DNA from: Brevibacillus sp.
GTDB taxonomy: Bacteria > Bacillota > Bacilli > Brevibacillales > Brevibacillaceae
Direction of reading: 5' to 3'
Assembly (NCBI GenBank): GCA_029240815.1
Contig: JARDZO010000017.1
Location: 1 to 35,580, forward strand
DNA length: 35,580 nucleotides
Of this stretch, positions 15,573-21,826 are shown piece by piece. The notes below the pieces were generated by a model that had not been told where the DNA came from, ran no database searches, and saw only the letters and a program-made list of their open reading frames with translations. Made by a program: the position numbers and the translations under genes. The stretch's first letter is position 1, and each line of letters opens with the position of its first letter.

Positions 15573-16502
15573 CTATTCGCTGATCCGATTTCGCAAAATG
15601 CCGAGCCGTTCCACTTCCAGTTCAACCACATCCCCGGGAGCTAGCCAGCCATAGCGATCTGCTCCCAGCTCTAAAATGCAACCGGTTCCCACCGTACCGG
15701 AGCCGATGACATCACCAGGGTAAAGCGGGCAATCAGCAGAAGCCCTGGCGATCATTTCAGCGAAAGTAAAGTGAAGGTCTTTCAAGTTGCCGCGCGAATA
15801 CTCTACGCCGTTCACTCTGGCGACCATCCACAGATCGTAGCGATCACCGCGTTCCCCTGTGACCCTGGCATTTTCCAGCTCATCTGGTGTCACCAGCCAA
15901 GGACCCATCGAGGTGGCAAAATCCTTGCCTTTTGCCGGACCTAGCCCTACCTTTACCTCTTCTCTCTGGACGTCGCGCGCGCTCCAGTCGTTGAGGATAC
16001 AATACCCTGCAATATGCTCAGCAGCCTGTTCTACAGAAATATTCACGCCCGCTTTTCCAATGACGCATGCCACTTCCAGTTCATAGTCCAACCACTGGGT
16101 AGCTTTTGGTCTGCGAATGACCGCTTCTGGGCCGGAAAAAGCAGCGGCGTTGGAGAAATAAAAAACAGGGAACTCATACCACTCTGGGACCATTTCTAGT
16201 CCTCTTTGGGCACGAGCTGTTTTTACATGCGCCTCAAATGCATAAAAATCGCGAAAACTGCCTGGACGGGGGAGAGGCGAACCCAGCTGGACTTCCTCCA
16301 TCGTCAATCTCTGACCTTGCCAGTTCTTGCTCGCCACTACGGTTTGAAGCCTTTTCCCCCACACTCCCCATTCCCCCAGCAATTCCGAGATCGTGACAGG
16401 AGCACCTGGGAACACCTGGTTCACTTCCACGACGTGGCCATCTTCATAAAGTCCTGCCCGCCAAGCTTTACCGATGTTCTTTCGATAAGAGACGAGTTTC
16501 AA
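15573..16502 (-). CDS. fumarylacetoacetate hydrolase family protein
   Basis: A 309-residue FAH-fold enzyme, here most likely cleaving fumarylacetoacetate to fumarate and acetoacetate, because it precedes hmgA. The C-terminal catalytic domain is visible: DYELEVACVIGKAG, then AGYCILNDWSARDVQREE, GPAKGKDFATSMGPWLV, and PGDVIGSGTVGTGCILE. Metal ligands would be the Glu of DYELE and the Asp of NDWSARD. Translation starts at a TTG with AAAGGAGTG 7 nt upstream, a weaker start that may tune expression. It is the first gene of the operon, behind a leader of about 240 nt with a cre site and a terminator-like structure. Confidence 0.88.
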   Translation of the reverse strand: MKLVSYRKNIGKAWRAGLYEDGHVVEVNQVFPGAPVTISELLGEWGVWGKRLQTVVASKNWQGQRLTMEEVQLGSPLPRPGSFRDFYAFEAHVKTARAQRGLEMVPEWYEFPVFYFSNAAAFSGPEAVIRRPKATQWLDYELEVACVIGKAGVNISVEQAAEHIAGYCILNDWSARDVQREEVKVGLGPAKGKDFATSMGPWLVTPDELENARVTGERGDRYDLWMVARVNGVEYSRGNLKDLHFTFAEMIARASADCPLYPGDVIGSGTVGTGCILELGADRYGWLAPGDVVELEVERLGILRNRISE

Positions 16503-16553
16503 GCGGAATCACTCCTTTACCACCCAGACCGTTTTCGCCCATCAGAAGACGCT

Positions 16554-16653
16554 AAAAAGCCCAGCTCACCCCCAAGCCGATTCGGTTGCATGACAAAGAT
16601 GGGGTCTCCCCGCTGTCAAACGTTCCGAAACATGCATCAGGCGCAAGCTGGGC
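16554..16653 (-). terminator. leader terminator of the homogentisate operon
   Basis: Minus-strand GCCCAGCTT (16653-16645) pairs with GAGCTGGGC (16567-16559), followed at once by TTTTT (16558-16554). The 77-nt interior folds further: TGACA/TGTCA with GGGG/CCCC inside (16591-16618) and TGCA/TGCA arms. It ends 52 nt before the TTG start of the first gene, leaving no room for a promoter in between, so transcripts must pass it. It might simply be a distal rluA-type gene terminator, but the competing upstream pairing argues for attenuation. Confidence 0.65.
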
Positions 16654-16708
16654 ACTGTCTGCTACATGAGAAAAAATCTTGTGGATTCTTCCCCGCAGAC
16701 AACCAGCT
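16646..16708 (-). promoter_or_regulatory. candidate antiterminator hairpin
   Basis: Minus-strand AGCTGG (16708-16703) and TGTCTGC (16701-16695) can pair with CCAGCT (16651-16646) and GCAGACA (16662-16656), 13 bp around a 32-nt loop. The second half uses the 5' arm of the leader terminator, so the two structures exclude each other. The block CAGACAGTG also occurs earlier, at 16732-16724, in a small hairpin loop, and could compete for TGTCTG. Confidence 0.5.
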
Positions 16709-16751
16709 GTCGTCCAATTGTTCCACTGTCTGGAAATCATTCCATACTTTC

Positions 16752-16780
16752 ATCATAGCGAAAACGCTTTCACTTTTCCA
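16752..16780 (-). promoter_or_regulatory. promoter of the fumarylacetoacetate hydrolase-hmgA operon
   Basis: Minus-strand TGGAAA (16780-16775), a 17-nt spacer and TATGAT (16757-16752). Transcription would start near 16745, giving a leader of about 243 nt. Confidence 0.5.
16759..16772 (-). promoter_or_regulatory. cre site (CcpA operator)
   Basis: TGAAAGCGTTTTCG on the minus strand matches the cre consensus TGWAARCGYTWNCW at 13 of 14 positions. It lies in the spacer between the -35 and -10 boxes, a position expected to give repression by CcpA when preferred sugars are present. Confidence 0.75.
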
Positions 16781-16831
16781 GAGGAAAATGCCAAAATTCA
16801 TCCCTGTGCATTTTCCTTTCTCCTTCAAACA

Positions 16832-17731
16832 CTACTTCGCAAAAAAGGAAGCGGCCAAATGGCTCATATCCGCAGGCAAAGGCTCCGTCCACTCCATGCT
16901 GATACCGCTGCGCGGATGGACGAACGACAGTCGGGATGCGTGCAATGCTTGTCTGCCGATGTACTCTCGGCTCCCCCCGTACAAGTCATCCCCAGCCAAC
17001 GGATGCCCCAGGCTGCTCATATGAACGCGAATCTGATGCGTGCGCCCCGTATCGAGCTTCAATTCGAGATGACTCATGCCATTTCCGCGATCAAGCACAC
17101 GAAAATGGGTGACAGCCGTCTGCCCATCGGGACGTACTTGCCGTGTAATAAACGAGTCTTCCGCTAGTCCGATCGGTGCATCAATCTTTCCTTCATCGGG
17201 CTCAACCGTCCCTTCCGCTATCGCCTGATAAATGCGGTGTAAGGCACGCTCCTGCTGCATCCGGCTGAACTGCTCGTGCGCCCACTGATTTTTAGCGACG
17301 ATCAATAGCCCAGATGTATCTTTATCCAAACGGTTCACCGCCCGAAATCTCCGGTGTTCCCCCCGTTTTTGCCAGTAAGCGATTACGCCATTAGCGAGCG
17401 TTCCCCCTGCGTGGTTTCCAGTTGGGTGTACGACCAAGCCAGATGGTTTAACGATCACCATCAAATCATCATCTTCGTAACGGATCGTCAAAGGCATGTC
17501 TTCAGGAGCTACGGTTTCTTCCGCATCCTCGGTGACCATGACCGCGATCTCGTCTCCTGCCTGCAGCTTTTCGTTGACGAACACCAGTTGTCCGTTGCGG
17601 GTAATCAAACCCTTGAACTTCGCCCGAATGAGCAAGCGGCGGGACACTCCATAGCGCTTTTGCAGCACATCTCGGACCGAGTGCCCTGCATCCGCATCGT
17701 CTGCAGTAAAACGTATCAACTCTTCTAACAT
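16832..17731 (-). CDS. RluA-family pseudouridine synthase
   Basis: It isomerises specific uridines in rRNA or tRNA. The start at 17731 follows AAAGGAG (7 nt); a longer frame to 17812 would overlap the upstream gene. Residues about 15-65 form an S4-like RNA-binding domain (SRRLLIRAKFKGLITRNGQ...GDEI). The catalytic domain carries VVHPTGNHAGGTLANG and the motif RAVNRLDKDTSGLLIVAKN with the catalytic Asp; DTGRTHQIRVHMSSLGHPLAGDDLYGG follows. The usual HRLD is NRLD here, a tolerated change. The target cannot be told: YlyB, YjbO and YhcT-like enzymes all share these motifs. It follows the lipoprotein gene by 77 nt on the same strand. Confidence 0.92.
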   Translation of the reverse strand: MLEELIRFTADDADAGHSVRDVLQKRYGVSRRLLIRAKFKGLITRNGQLVFVNEKLQAGDEIAVMVTEDAEETVAPEDMPLTIRYEDDDLMVIVKPSGLVVHPTGNHAGGTLANGVIAYWQKRGEHRRFRAVNRLDKDTSGLLIVAKNQWAHEQFSRMQQERALHRIYQAIAEGTVEPDEGKIDAPIGLAEDSFITRQVRPDGQTAVTHFRVLDRGNGMSHLELKLDTGRTHQIRVHMSSLGHPLAGDDLYGGSREYIGRQALHASRLSFVHPRSGISMEWTEPLPADMSHLAASFFAK

Positions 17732-17808
17732 GTTGTCTCTCCTTTGGGTCATACCTGATGTCAGTATACCAAAAAGACCAGACAAAAGTCCGCAGAGACT
17801 GAAGCCAG

Positions 17809-18291
17809 TCAAAGCCGCGGTTTTCTCACTTCAATAACAAAAGCATGTCCCGCATCTCCTTGATCCCATTGACCGCGGACATCAAACATGTACCAACCAG
17901 GCTCTTCTGGCGCCTTCCATTGATTTCCGTTTTCCAGCAGCTGCTCGATTTGCTCGATACCGAGCCATTGAGTGACACGAAGCGAACTTTCTATAGGTTG
18001 TTGGGGAAACGTCACAGTGAGGGTGGCTCCTGGTCGAACGGACAGAGGCTTAGGCTTTTTCTCTCCTATGATCTCGGGAGGAGCTGCCGTATCCGTACAT
18101 ACTCCCTGGCCCTCGTATTTCCAGCAAGATGCAGTGGGGATCGTGACAGCTGATTTTCCCTCCCAAGTAATGACCGGCTCAGGTGGATCGGGGAGTTGCT
18201 TGGTAGTGGATTGATTCGTCTGCCAGAACTGACAGCCCGTAAGCAACACAGCGACAGCCAGACAAGTTCGAATGATGCCAACATTTTTCAT
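17809..18291 (-). CDS. putative lipoprotein (160 aa)
   Basis: The N-terminus has a lipobox (CLAVAVLLTGC, Cys at about residue 20) after a Lys/Arg-containing start, so it is probably exported and lipid-anchored. The mature protein begins with a Gln/Thr-rich stretch and then a beta-rich domain; WKAPEEPGWYMFDVRGQWDQGDAGHAFVIEVRKPRL at the end resembles the edge strands of an Ig-like or bacterial-adhesion fold. Three further Cys are present, two of them in SCWKYEGQGVC, a possible disulfide. Function unknown. Start after GAGGTGAT. Confidence 0.75.
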   Translation of the reverse strand: MKNVGIIRTCLAVAVLLTGCQFWQTNQSTTKQLPDPPEPVITWEGKSAVTIPTASCWKYEGQGVCTDTAAPPEIIGEKKPKPLSVRPGATLTVTFPQQPIESSLRVTQWLGIEQIEQLLENGNQWKAPEEPGWYMFDVRGQWDQGDAGHAFVIEVRKPRL

Positions 18292-18315
18292 GCAATCACC
18301 TCAGCAATAAGACGC

Positions 18316-18350
18316 AAAAAAAGCCGGGATGTTACACCCCAACTTGGCTT
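18316..18350 (-). terminator. terminator of the tetR-MBL operon
   Basis: Minus-strand AAGCC...GGGGTGTAACATCCC...GGCTT followed by TTTTTTT, 20 nt after the MBL gene stop. The stem is interrupted by a small bulge. Confidence 0.75.
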
Positions 18351-18369
18351 ATATTGGAAATAATCAACC

Positions 18370-19068
18370 TTACTGCCACACACTTCTAGAAATCGCATGC
18401 GCCGCTGCAGTTGCGTTCAAATACTCTTCCAGATGCTCCGCTGGTTTCTTCACAGGCTTTCCGTGGCATACCTCCAAATGAACTGGCTGCAGTTCCCGTA
18501 AGATCAGGCTGCTTTTCAATGCTTCTGCTATATCGGCAGTAAACATAGGCATCGGCTTGTGAAGCTTCCCTGCCTTCGACGTAAACAAATCACCGGCTAA
18601 CATCACTTGATCGGCTGCATGGTAGTAGACGACGTGTCCAGGGGAATGACCAGGCGTGAGATAAGGCTTCAGTCCTGCTATCGTTTCGAGCCCTCCCTCT
18701 TCCCTTTCCCGAAGCGGCTGCACGATTCCCGGCGTCACAGTCATCTCTGCCTTTTTACGGCGAGGGTACGGAAGCTTTCCTTCCAAATAAGGAATTTCTA
18801 TCTCATGGGCGTAAACAGGGATTTTCCTGCTCTCCACAATGCGCTTCACGGCCCCCACGTGATCAGAGTGTCCATGTGTCAACAAAATTTGCTTCAGCGG
18901 ACCTGCATTCAGCTGATCGATAAACGAAAGAATACTTTTTGTCATGAAAGGCATTCCTGCGTCCACCAACGTTACGCCATCGGGCTCTACCACGACCCAG
19001 ACACGAAGAGGAATGACCAGCCAAGCATGCAGACTCCAAATGTGCTGAGAGATTTGTTCTGCTTTCAT
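18370..19068 (-). CDS. MBL-fold metallo-hydrolase
   Basis: A 232-residue metallo-beta-lactamase-fold hydrolase of unknown substrate. The zinc motif THGHSDH is at residues 64-70, preceded by LVDAGMP, then LTPGHSPGHVVYY, AGDLF and a late CHGKPV, so all expected metal ligands are present. I chose the ATG at 19068, preceded by GGAGAGGG, 2 nt after the tetR stop. It is transcribed with that regulator, which probably controls it through operators upstream of tetR. The fold is also found in lactonases and glyoxalase-II-like thioesterases. Confidence 0.92.
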   Translation of the reverse strand: MKAEQISQHIWSLHAWLVIPLRVWVVVEPDGVTLVDAGMPFMTKSILSFIDQLNAGPLKQILLTHGHSDHVGAVKRIVESRKIPVYAHEIEIPYLEGKLPYPRRKKAEMTVTPGIVQPLREREEGGLETIAGLKPYLTPGHSPGHVVYYHAADQVMLAGDLFTSKAGKLHKPMPMFTADIAEALKSSLILRELQPVHLEVCHGKPVKKPAEHLEEYLNATAAAHAISRSVWQ

Positions 19069-19070
19069 CT

Positions 19071-19709
19071 TTAACCCTCTCCTCTTTCCATCATTTGTAT
19101 ACATCCCGCGAGCACGACCTCAATCGACAACTCAAAAGTCGCCGACAGCCTTTCCTTCAACTGCTCCATCGTCTCCTCAGAATGCGTGTACGTCCCGATG
19201 ATCCCTTGCAAGGTATAAAAGTAGATGCGAGCGAATGCGAGCGCTTGGTTTTCCTTTCCTCCTGCAGGAAGGCATTGTAGCAGCGCCTGTCTCAAGATCT
19301 CAAAAAGCTTCGTCCGCAGTCTTTGCAACTCCGCTGACTGTTCAGCTTCTACATCAATGCGGGAAGCCTTCACCATAAAGAACAGCGTGTACATGGTACG
19401 ATGCAACAAACAAAACTCGATAAACTCCGTACTGACCTTCTTCAATTGGTCTTCGGGAGAAAGCGTGTGATCGGCCAAGACGTTCTCCATCTTCTGCTGC
19501 AGAGCTTGCAGAGGCTCTACGGACAGCTGGTGAAGCAAGGCTTCCTTGTCTTTAAAGTAAATGTACAGCGTCGTGTGCGAACATCCTGCTGCCTTGGCGA
19601 TCTCCCGGATAGAAACCGCATCAAAGCCTTTTACGGAAAACAGCTCAGCAGCAGCTGTCAAAATAGCCTTTTTTGTTTCTTCGGATCGCATTTCCTGTCT
19701 GCTAACCAT
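19071..19709 (-). CDS. TetR/AcrR family transcriptional regulator
   Basis: A 212-residue regulator with a clear N-terminal HTH: ILTAAAELFSVKGFDAVSIREIAKAAGCSHTTLYIYFKDKEALLHQL. The C-terminal half resembles the TetR_C_33-like group with LLHRTMYTLFFMVKASR. Start after AGGAGAG (8 nt). First gene of a two-gene operon with an MBL hydrolase. Two tandem TAACCA-N-TGGTTA-like palindromes overlap its promoter, which fits autorepression. Confidence 0.93.
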   Translation of the reverse strand: MVSRQEMRSEETKKAILTAAAELFSVKGFDAVSIREIAKAAGCSHTTLYIYFKDKEALLHQLSVEPLQALQQKMENVLADHTLSPEDQLKKVSTEFIEFCLLHRTMYTLFFMVKASRIDVEAEQSAELQRLRTKLFEILRQALLQCLPAGGKENQALAFARIYFYTLQGIIGTYTHSEETMEQLKERLSATFELSIEVVLAGCIQMMERGEG

Positions 19710-19762
19710 GTCGTTAACTCTCCTAGTCGATATTGATCAAGCATTTATTAACCACCGAAAAC

Positions 19763-19793
19763 TAACCATTGGTAATAATATAACCACTGGTTA
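19763..19793. promoter_or_regulatory. tandem palindromes, candidate TetR operators
   Basis: TAACCACTGGTTA at 19781-19793 is a perfect 13-bp palindrome; TAACCATTGGTAA at 19763-19775 is a near copy with its centre 18 bp away. A third half-site TAACCAC lies at 19749-19755. The first overlaps the -10 and spacer, the second the expected transcription start. Confidence 0.75.
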
Positions 19794-19805
19794 CAAATTC
19801 GTCAA
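19777..19805 (-). promoter_or_regulatory. promoter of the tetR-MBL operon
   Basis: Minus-strand TTGACG (19805-19800), 17-nt spacer, TATATT (19782-19777), overlapped by the palindromes. Confidence 0.7.
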
Positions 19806-19858
19806 TACACTTTTTTCCAACATGACGAATACGGGCTCCTTCACTGGATAAAACAAAG

Positions 19859-19894
19859 AAAAACGCCCTTCCCCCGAGTGGGTTGGGCGTTTTC
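19859..19894. terminator. hairpin with A- and T-runs
   Basis: AAAACGCCC / GGGCGTTTT stem around a 16-nt loop. It lies between the tetR promoter and the tpx terminator, next to a coding-like remnant on the minus strand. Confidence 0.7.
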
Positions 19895-19899
19895 TCTGA

Positions 19900-19990
19900 T
19901 GTTCTTATTTGTTATCTTGTCGTTGGCGAACATGTCCCCTTGTACAGTCTTGATCTTCTCCGCCAGCTTAGCATCCAACGTCGTGCTTTG
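19900..19990 (-). pseudogene. coding-like remnant
   Basis: On the minus strand, from a TTG at 19978, the frame reads TLDAKLAEKIKTVQGDMFAN then DKITNK, which has natural codon and residue choice, but there is no ribosome binding site, and the frame runs into the hairpin at 19859-19894. It lies downstream of tpx beyond its terminator. It may be the debris of a lost gene. The parent is not recognised. Confidence 0.3.
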
Positions 19991-19999
19991 CCAATACGA

Positions 20000-20033
20000 G
20001 AAAAAACCCTCGTTCGTCCAATAGACGAAGAGG
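20000..20033 (-). terminator. terminator of tpx
   Basis: Minus-strand CCCTCTTCGTC / GACGAACGAGGG stem (one bulge) with a 5-nt loop, then TTTTTT. Confidence 0.88.
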
Positions 20034-20065
20034 GATTGGTCATTTCGTTATTCAGTGATTTGGGC

Positions 20066-20587
20066 TTACTTCGCAGCTTGCGCAGCAGCGATTGCAGCTT
20101 CGTAGTTTGGATGCTCACCAGCAGCCGCAACATACTCAGCGTGTACCACTTTGTCGTTCGCGTCGATTACAAATACAGCGCGGGACAAGAGGCGGAATTC
20201 TTTGATTGCTACGCCATACGCAGTACCAAAGGACAGGTCTTTGTGGTCAGACACCGTTTTCACTTTGTCGATACCAGCAGCACCGCACCAACGGTTTTGC
20301 GCGAAAGGCAGGTCAACGGAAACAGTCAGGATCGTTACCCCATCCAGTTTCGCTGCTTCTTCGTTGAAACGACGAGTTTGCGCATCGCAAACACCTGTGT
20401 CAATAGAAGGGATTACGGAGATGATGCGAACCGTTCCTTTGGAATCAGCCAGGGTTACTGGGCCGAGGTCGCCACCTACTACAGTGAAATCAGGAGCGGT
20501 ATCGCCCACCTTGATTTCTGGACCCAACAAAGTAACTGGGCCACCTTTGAATACAAATGCGCCTTGGCGCTCTACAGCAGTTGTCAT
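20066..20587 (-). CDS. tpx: thiol peroxidase
   Basis: An atypical 2-Cys peroxiredoxin reducing hydroperoxides with thioredoxin. The 173-residue product has the Tpx layout: [12 protein letters not shown], then the peroxidatic Cys67 in [20 protein letters not shown] and the resolving Cys101 in [11 protein letters not shown], plus [12 protein letters not shown]. The ATG at 20587 follows GAGGAGGAAG; an earlier in-frame ATG at 20611 overlaps that site. It is monocistronic with its own terminator. Confidence 0.96.
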   Translation of the reverse strand: MTTAVERQGAFVFKGGPVTLLGPEIKVGDTAPDFTVVGGDLGPVTLADSKGTVRIISVIPSIDTGVCDAQTRRFNEEAAKLDGVTILTVSVDLPFAQNRWCGAAGIDKVKTVSDHKDLSFGTAYGVAIKEFRLLSRAVFVIDANDKVVHAEYVAAAGEHPNYEAAIAAAQAAK

Positions 20588-20673
20588 GATTTCTTCCTCC
20601 TCACCAATCATTCATATGTACTTACTCATCATACCCTATCAATCGCTTTTTTTCACTATGCCAATAGTAGAAA

Positions 20674-21207
20674 TTACAGATTCAATTGCACTTTCTCCGA
20701 CGAATTGGATTCCAGCTTTTCAATCCTCTTTACTTCGTGCTCATACTCCCAATCGGTTTTCTCATTCAGTTCATGGCAACGCATCAAAGCATGATAGAGT
20801 GCGAAAACAAAGTGAACATTTTTCAATTCATACCGACTGGCATGTGCTTTGGGCAGAGCTGTATTAATAATATCGATCTGGTACGTCGCCCTCTTCCCTT
20901 TTTGCCTGACAGGAATGATATAACCCATCCGCTTCAGGACAAAGCCGTAGTCAAATTCCCCCTCGTCGTCAAAATCAACCGTACTATCTGATGTCGCCAG
21001 ATACTCCAGCATTGTGCCCAAATCCAACAGATCGTAGCAAGCGGGTTTTGGCATGGACAGAACTGAGCCGTCATTATTTACAAAGTAAATATCGTCGCGG
21101 TAATGAAAGATCAGTTCGTCTTCCGGCACTTCATCAGGGAACATCCATTGACCGGGTGGAATGAGCAGACGCCATATTTGAGCTGGTTCCGCATGTAACA
21201 GTTCCAT
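20674..21207 (-). CDS. hypothetical protein (177 aa)
   Basis: I do not recognise a family. The protein is soluble, acidic in the middle (DSTVDFDDEGEFD), with a Trp/Pro-rich N-terminal stretch (IWRLLIPPGQWMFPDEVPEDE), a DDIYFVNNDGSVLSMPKP segment suggestive of a small beta domain, and a helical C-terminus ending in a charged coiled coil. Start after GGAGGG with about 9 nt spacing. It lies 49 nt downstream of the gamma-glutamylcyclotransferase-like gene on the same strand, so the two may form an operon. Confidence 0.75.
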   Translation of the reverse strand: MELLHAEPAQIWRLLIPPGQWMFPDEVPEDELIFHYRDDIYFVNNDGSVLSMPKPACYDLLDLGTMLEYLATSDSTVDFDDEGEFDYGFVLKRMGYIIPVRQKGKRATYQIDIINTALPKAHASRYELKNVHFVFALYHALMRCHELNEKTDWEYEHEVKRIEKLESNSSEKVQLNL

Positions 21208-21256
21208 GGCAGGGATCCCTCCTTTTCCCTACCAGTTTTGGCAAAAGCACCTCCTG

Positions 21257-21688
21257 CTATTCAGACTCCCGAGCTAGTATATAGCTGCGCCAATCCCCGT
21301 CCTGCACGCGGAATCCCTGACTCCTGACATACTCCTCGTCCAGATAGCGATAGACGTAAGCAGTCATCTCTTCCTTTGTATTCAACAGGACCGCGGTCAC
21401 CTCGATACGATCGTATTCGTTTCGTGGATCATTCGGCCCGAAATAGGTTTCCAGCTCGTCTAACCCTGCCAAAGCAGTTTCATACACCTCTGGTGAAAAG
21501 AAGAGAATAGCTCCAATGACATCATCTTTCCCCTCCAGCAAACCCGGATAGCCTTGGGGCAAATGATAGATTTCGCCTTTCATTTTGGCGGGAAAAGCTT
21601 GATGCTGATAAGGTTTTACATATAAAGCGTGGTTGTGAAATCCCTCTAAAAGAGTTCCATACACAAATACAGGCATCATTTGCTTCAC
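21257..21688 (-). CDS. gamma-glutamylcyclotransferase-like (AIG2/YtfP fold) protein
   Basis: A 143-residue protein of the GGCT-like fold. The N-terminal VFVYGTLLEGFHNH is the substrate-binding loop of the family; GYPGLLEGKDDVIGAILFF follows, then the catalytic-type Glu in LDELETYF with the Y-D-R-I-E-V strand. Firmicute members act on gamma-glutamyl-amines or peptides or on unknown substrates. I chose the GTG at 21688, with GGAG 9 nt upstream; the TTG at 21703 overlaps that site. Divergent from pyc, 138 nt apart. Confidence 0.85.
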   Translation of the reverse strand: MKQMMPVFVYGTLLEGFHNHALYVKPYQHQAFPAKMKGEIYHLPQGYPGLLEGKDDVIGAILFFSPEVYETALAGLDELETYFGPNDPRNEYDRIEVTAVLLNTKEEMTAYVYRYLDEEYVRSQGFRVQDGDWRSYILARESE

Positions 21689-21741
21689 AAATAACCACTC
21701 CAACTTTCTATCAGATTCAGATACTGGGAAAAAAGGCTGTT

Positions 21742-21771
21742 TTGCTTAGTGAATATTTTGTATATTGTAAT
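21742..21771 (+). promoter_or_regulatory. pyc promoter with adjacent dyad
   Basis: TTGCTT (21742-21747), 18-nt spacer, TGTAAT (21766-21771). A small dyad GTATAT / ATATAC (21760-21765 and 21775-21780) brackets the -10 box. The T-rich leader runs about 50 nt to the start codon. Confidence 0.45.
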
Positions 21772-21826
21772 TATATATACTTTTTTCAATTGTTTCTTAC
21801 AAGCGACAAAAGGGGAGAGAGAAACC

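Noticed and set aside
16518..16525. GGGTGGTA on the minus strand, part of the T-box core sequence, in the homogentisate operon leader
   Set aside because: It lies after the terminator, next to the ribosome binding site, whereas a T-box core must precede the terminator; no specifier loop or ACCGCG remainder is seen.
16206..17024. 272-codon plus-strand open frame across the hmgA operon leader
   Set aside because: It runs antisense over parts of two real genes and a structured leader, has no ribosome binding site and an unnatural Cys/His/Pro-rich composition.
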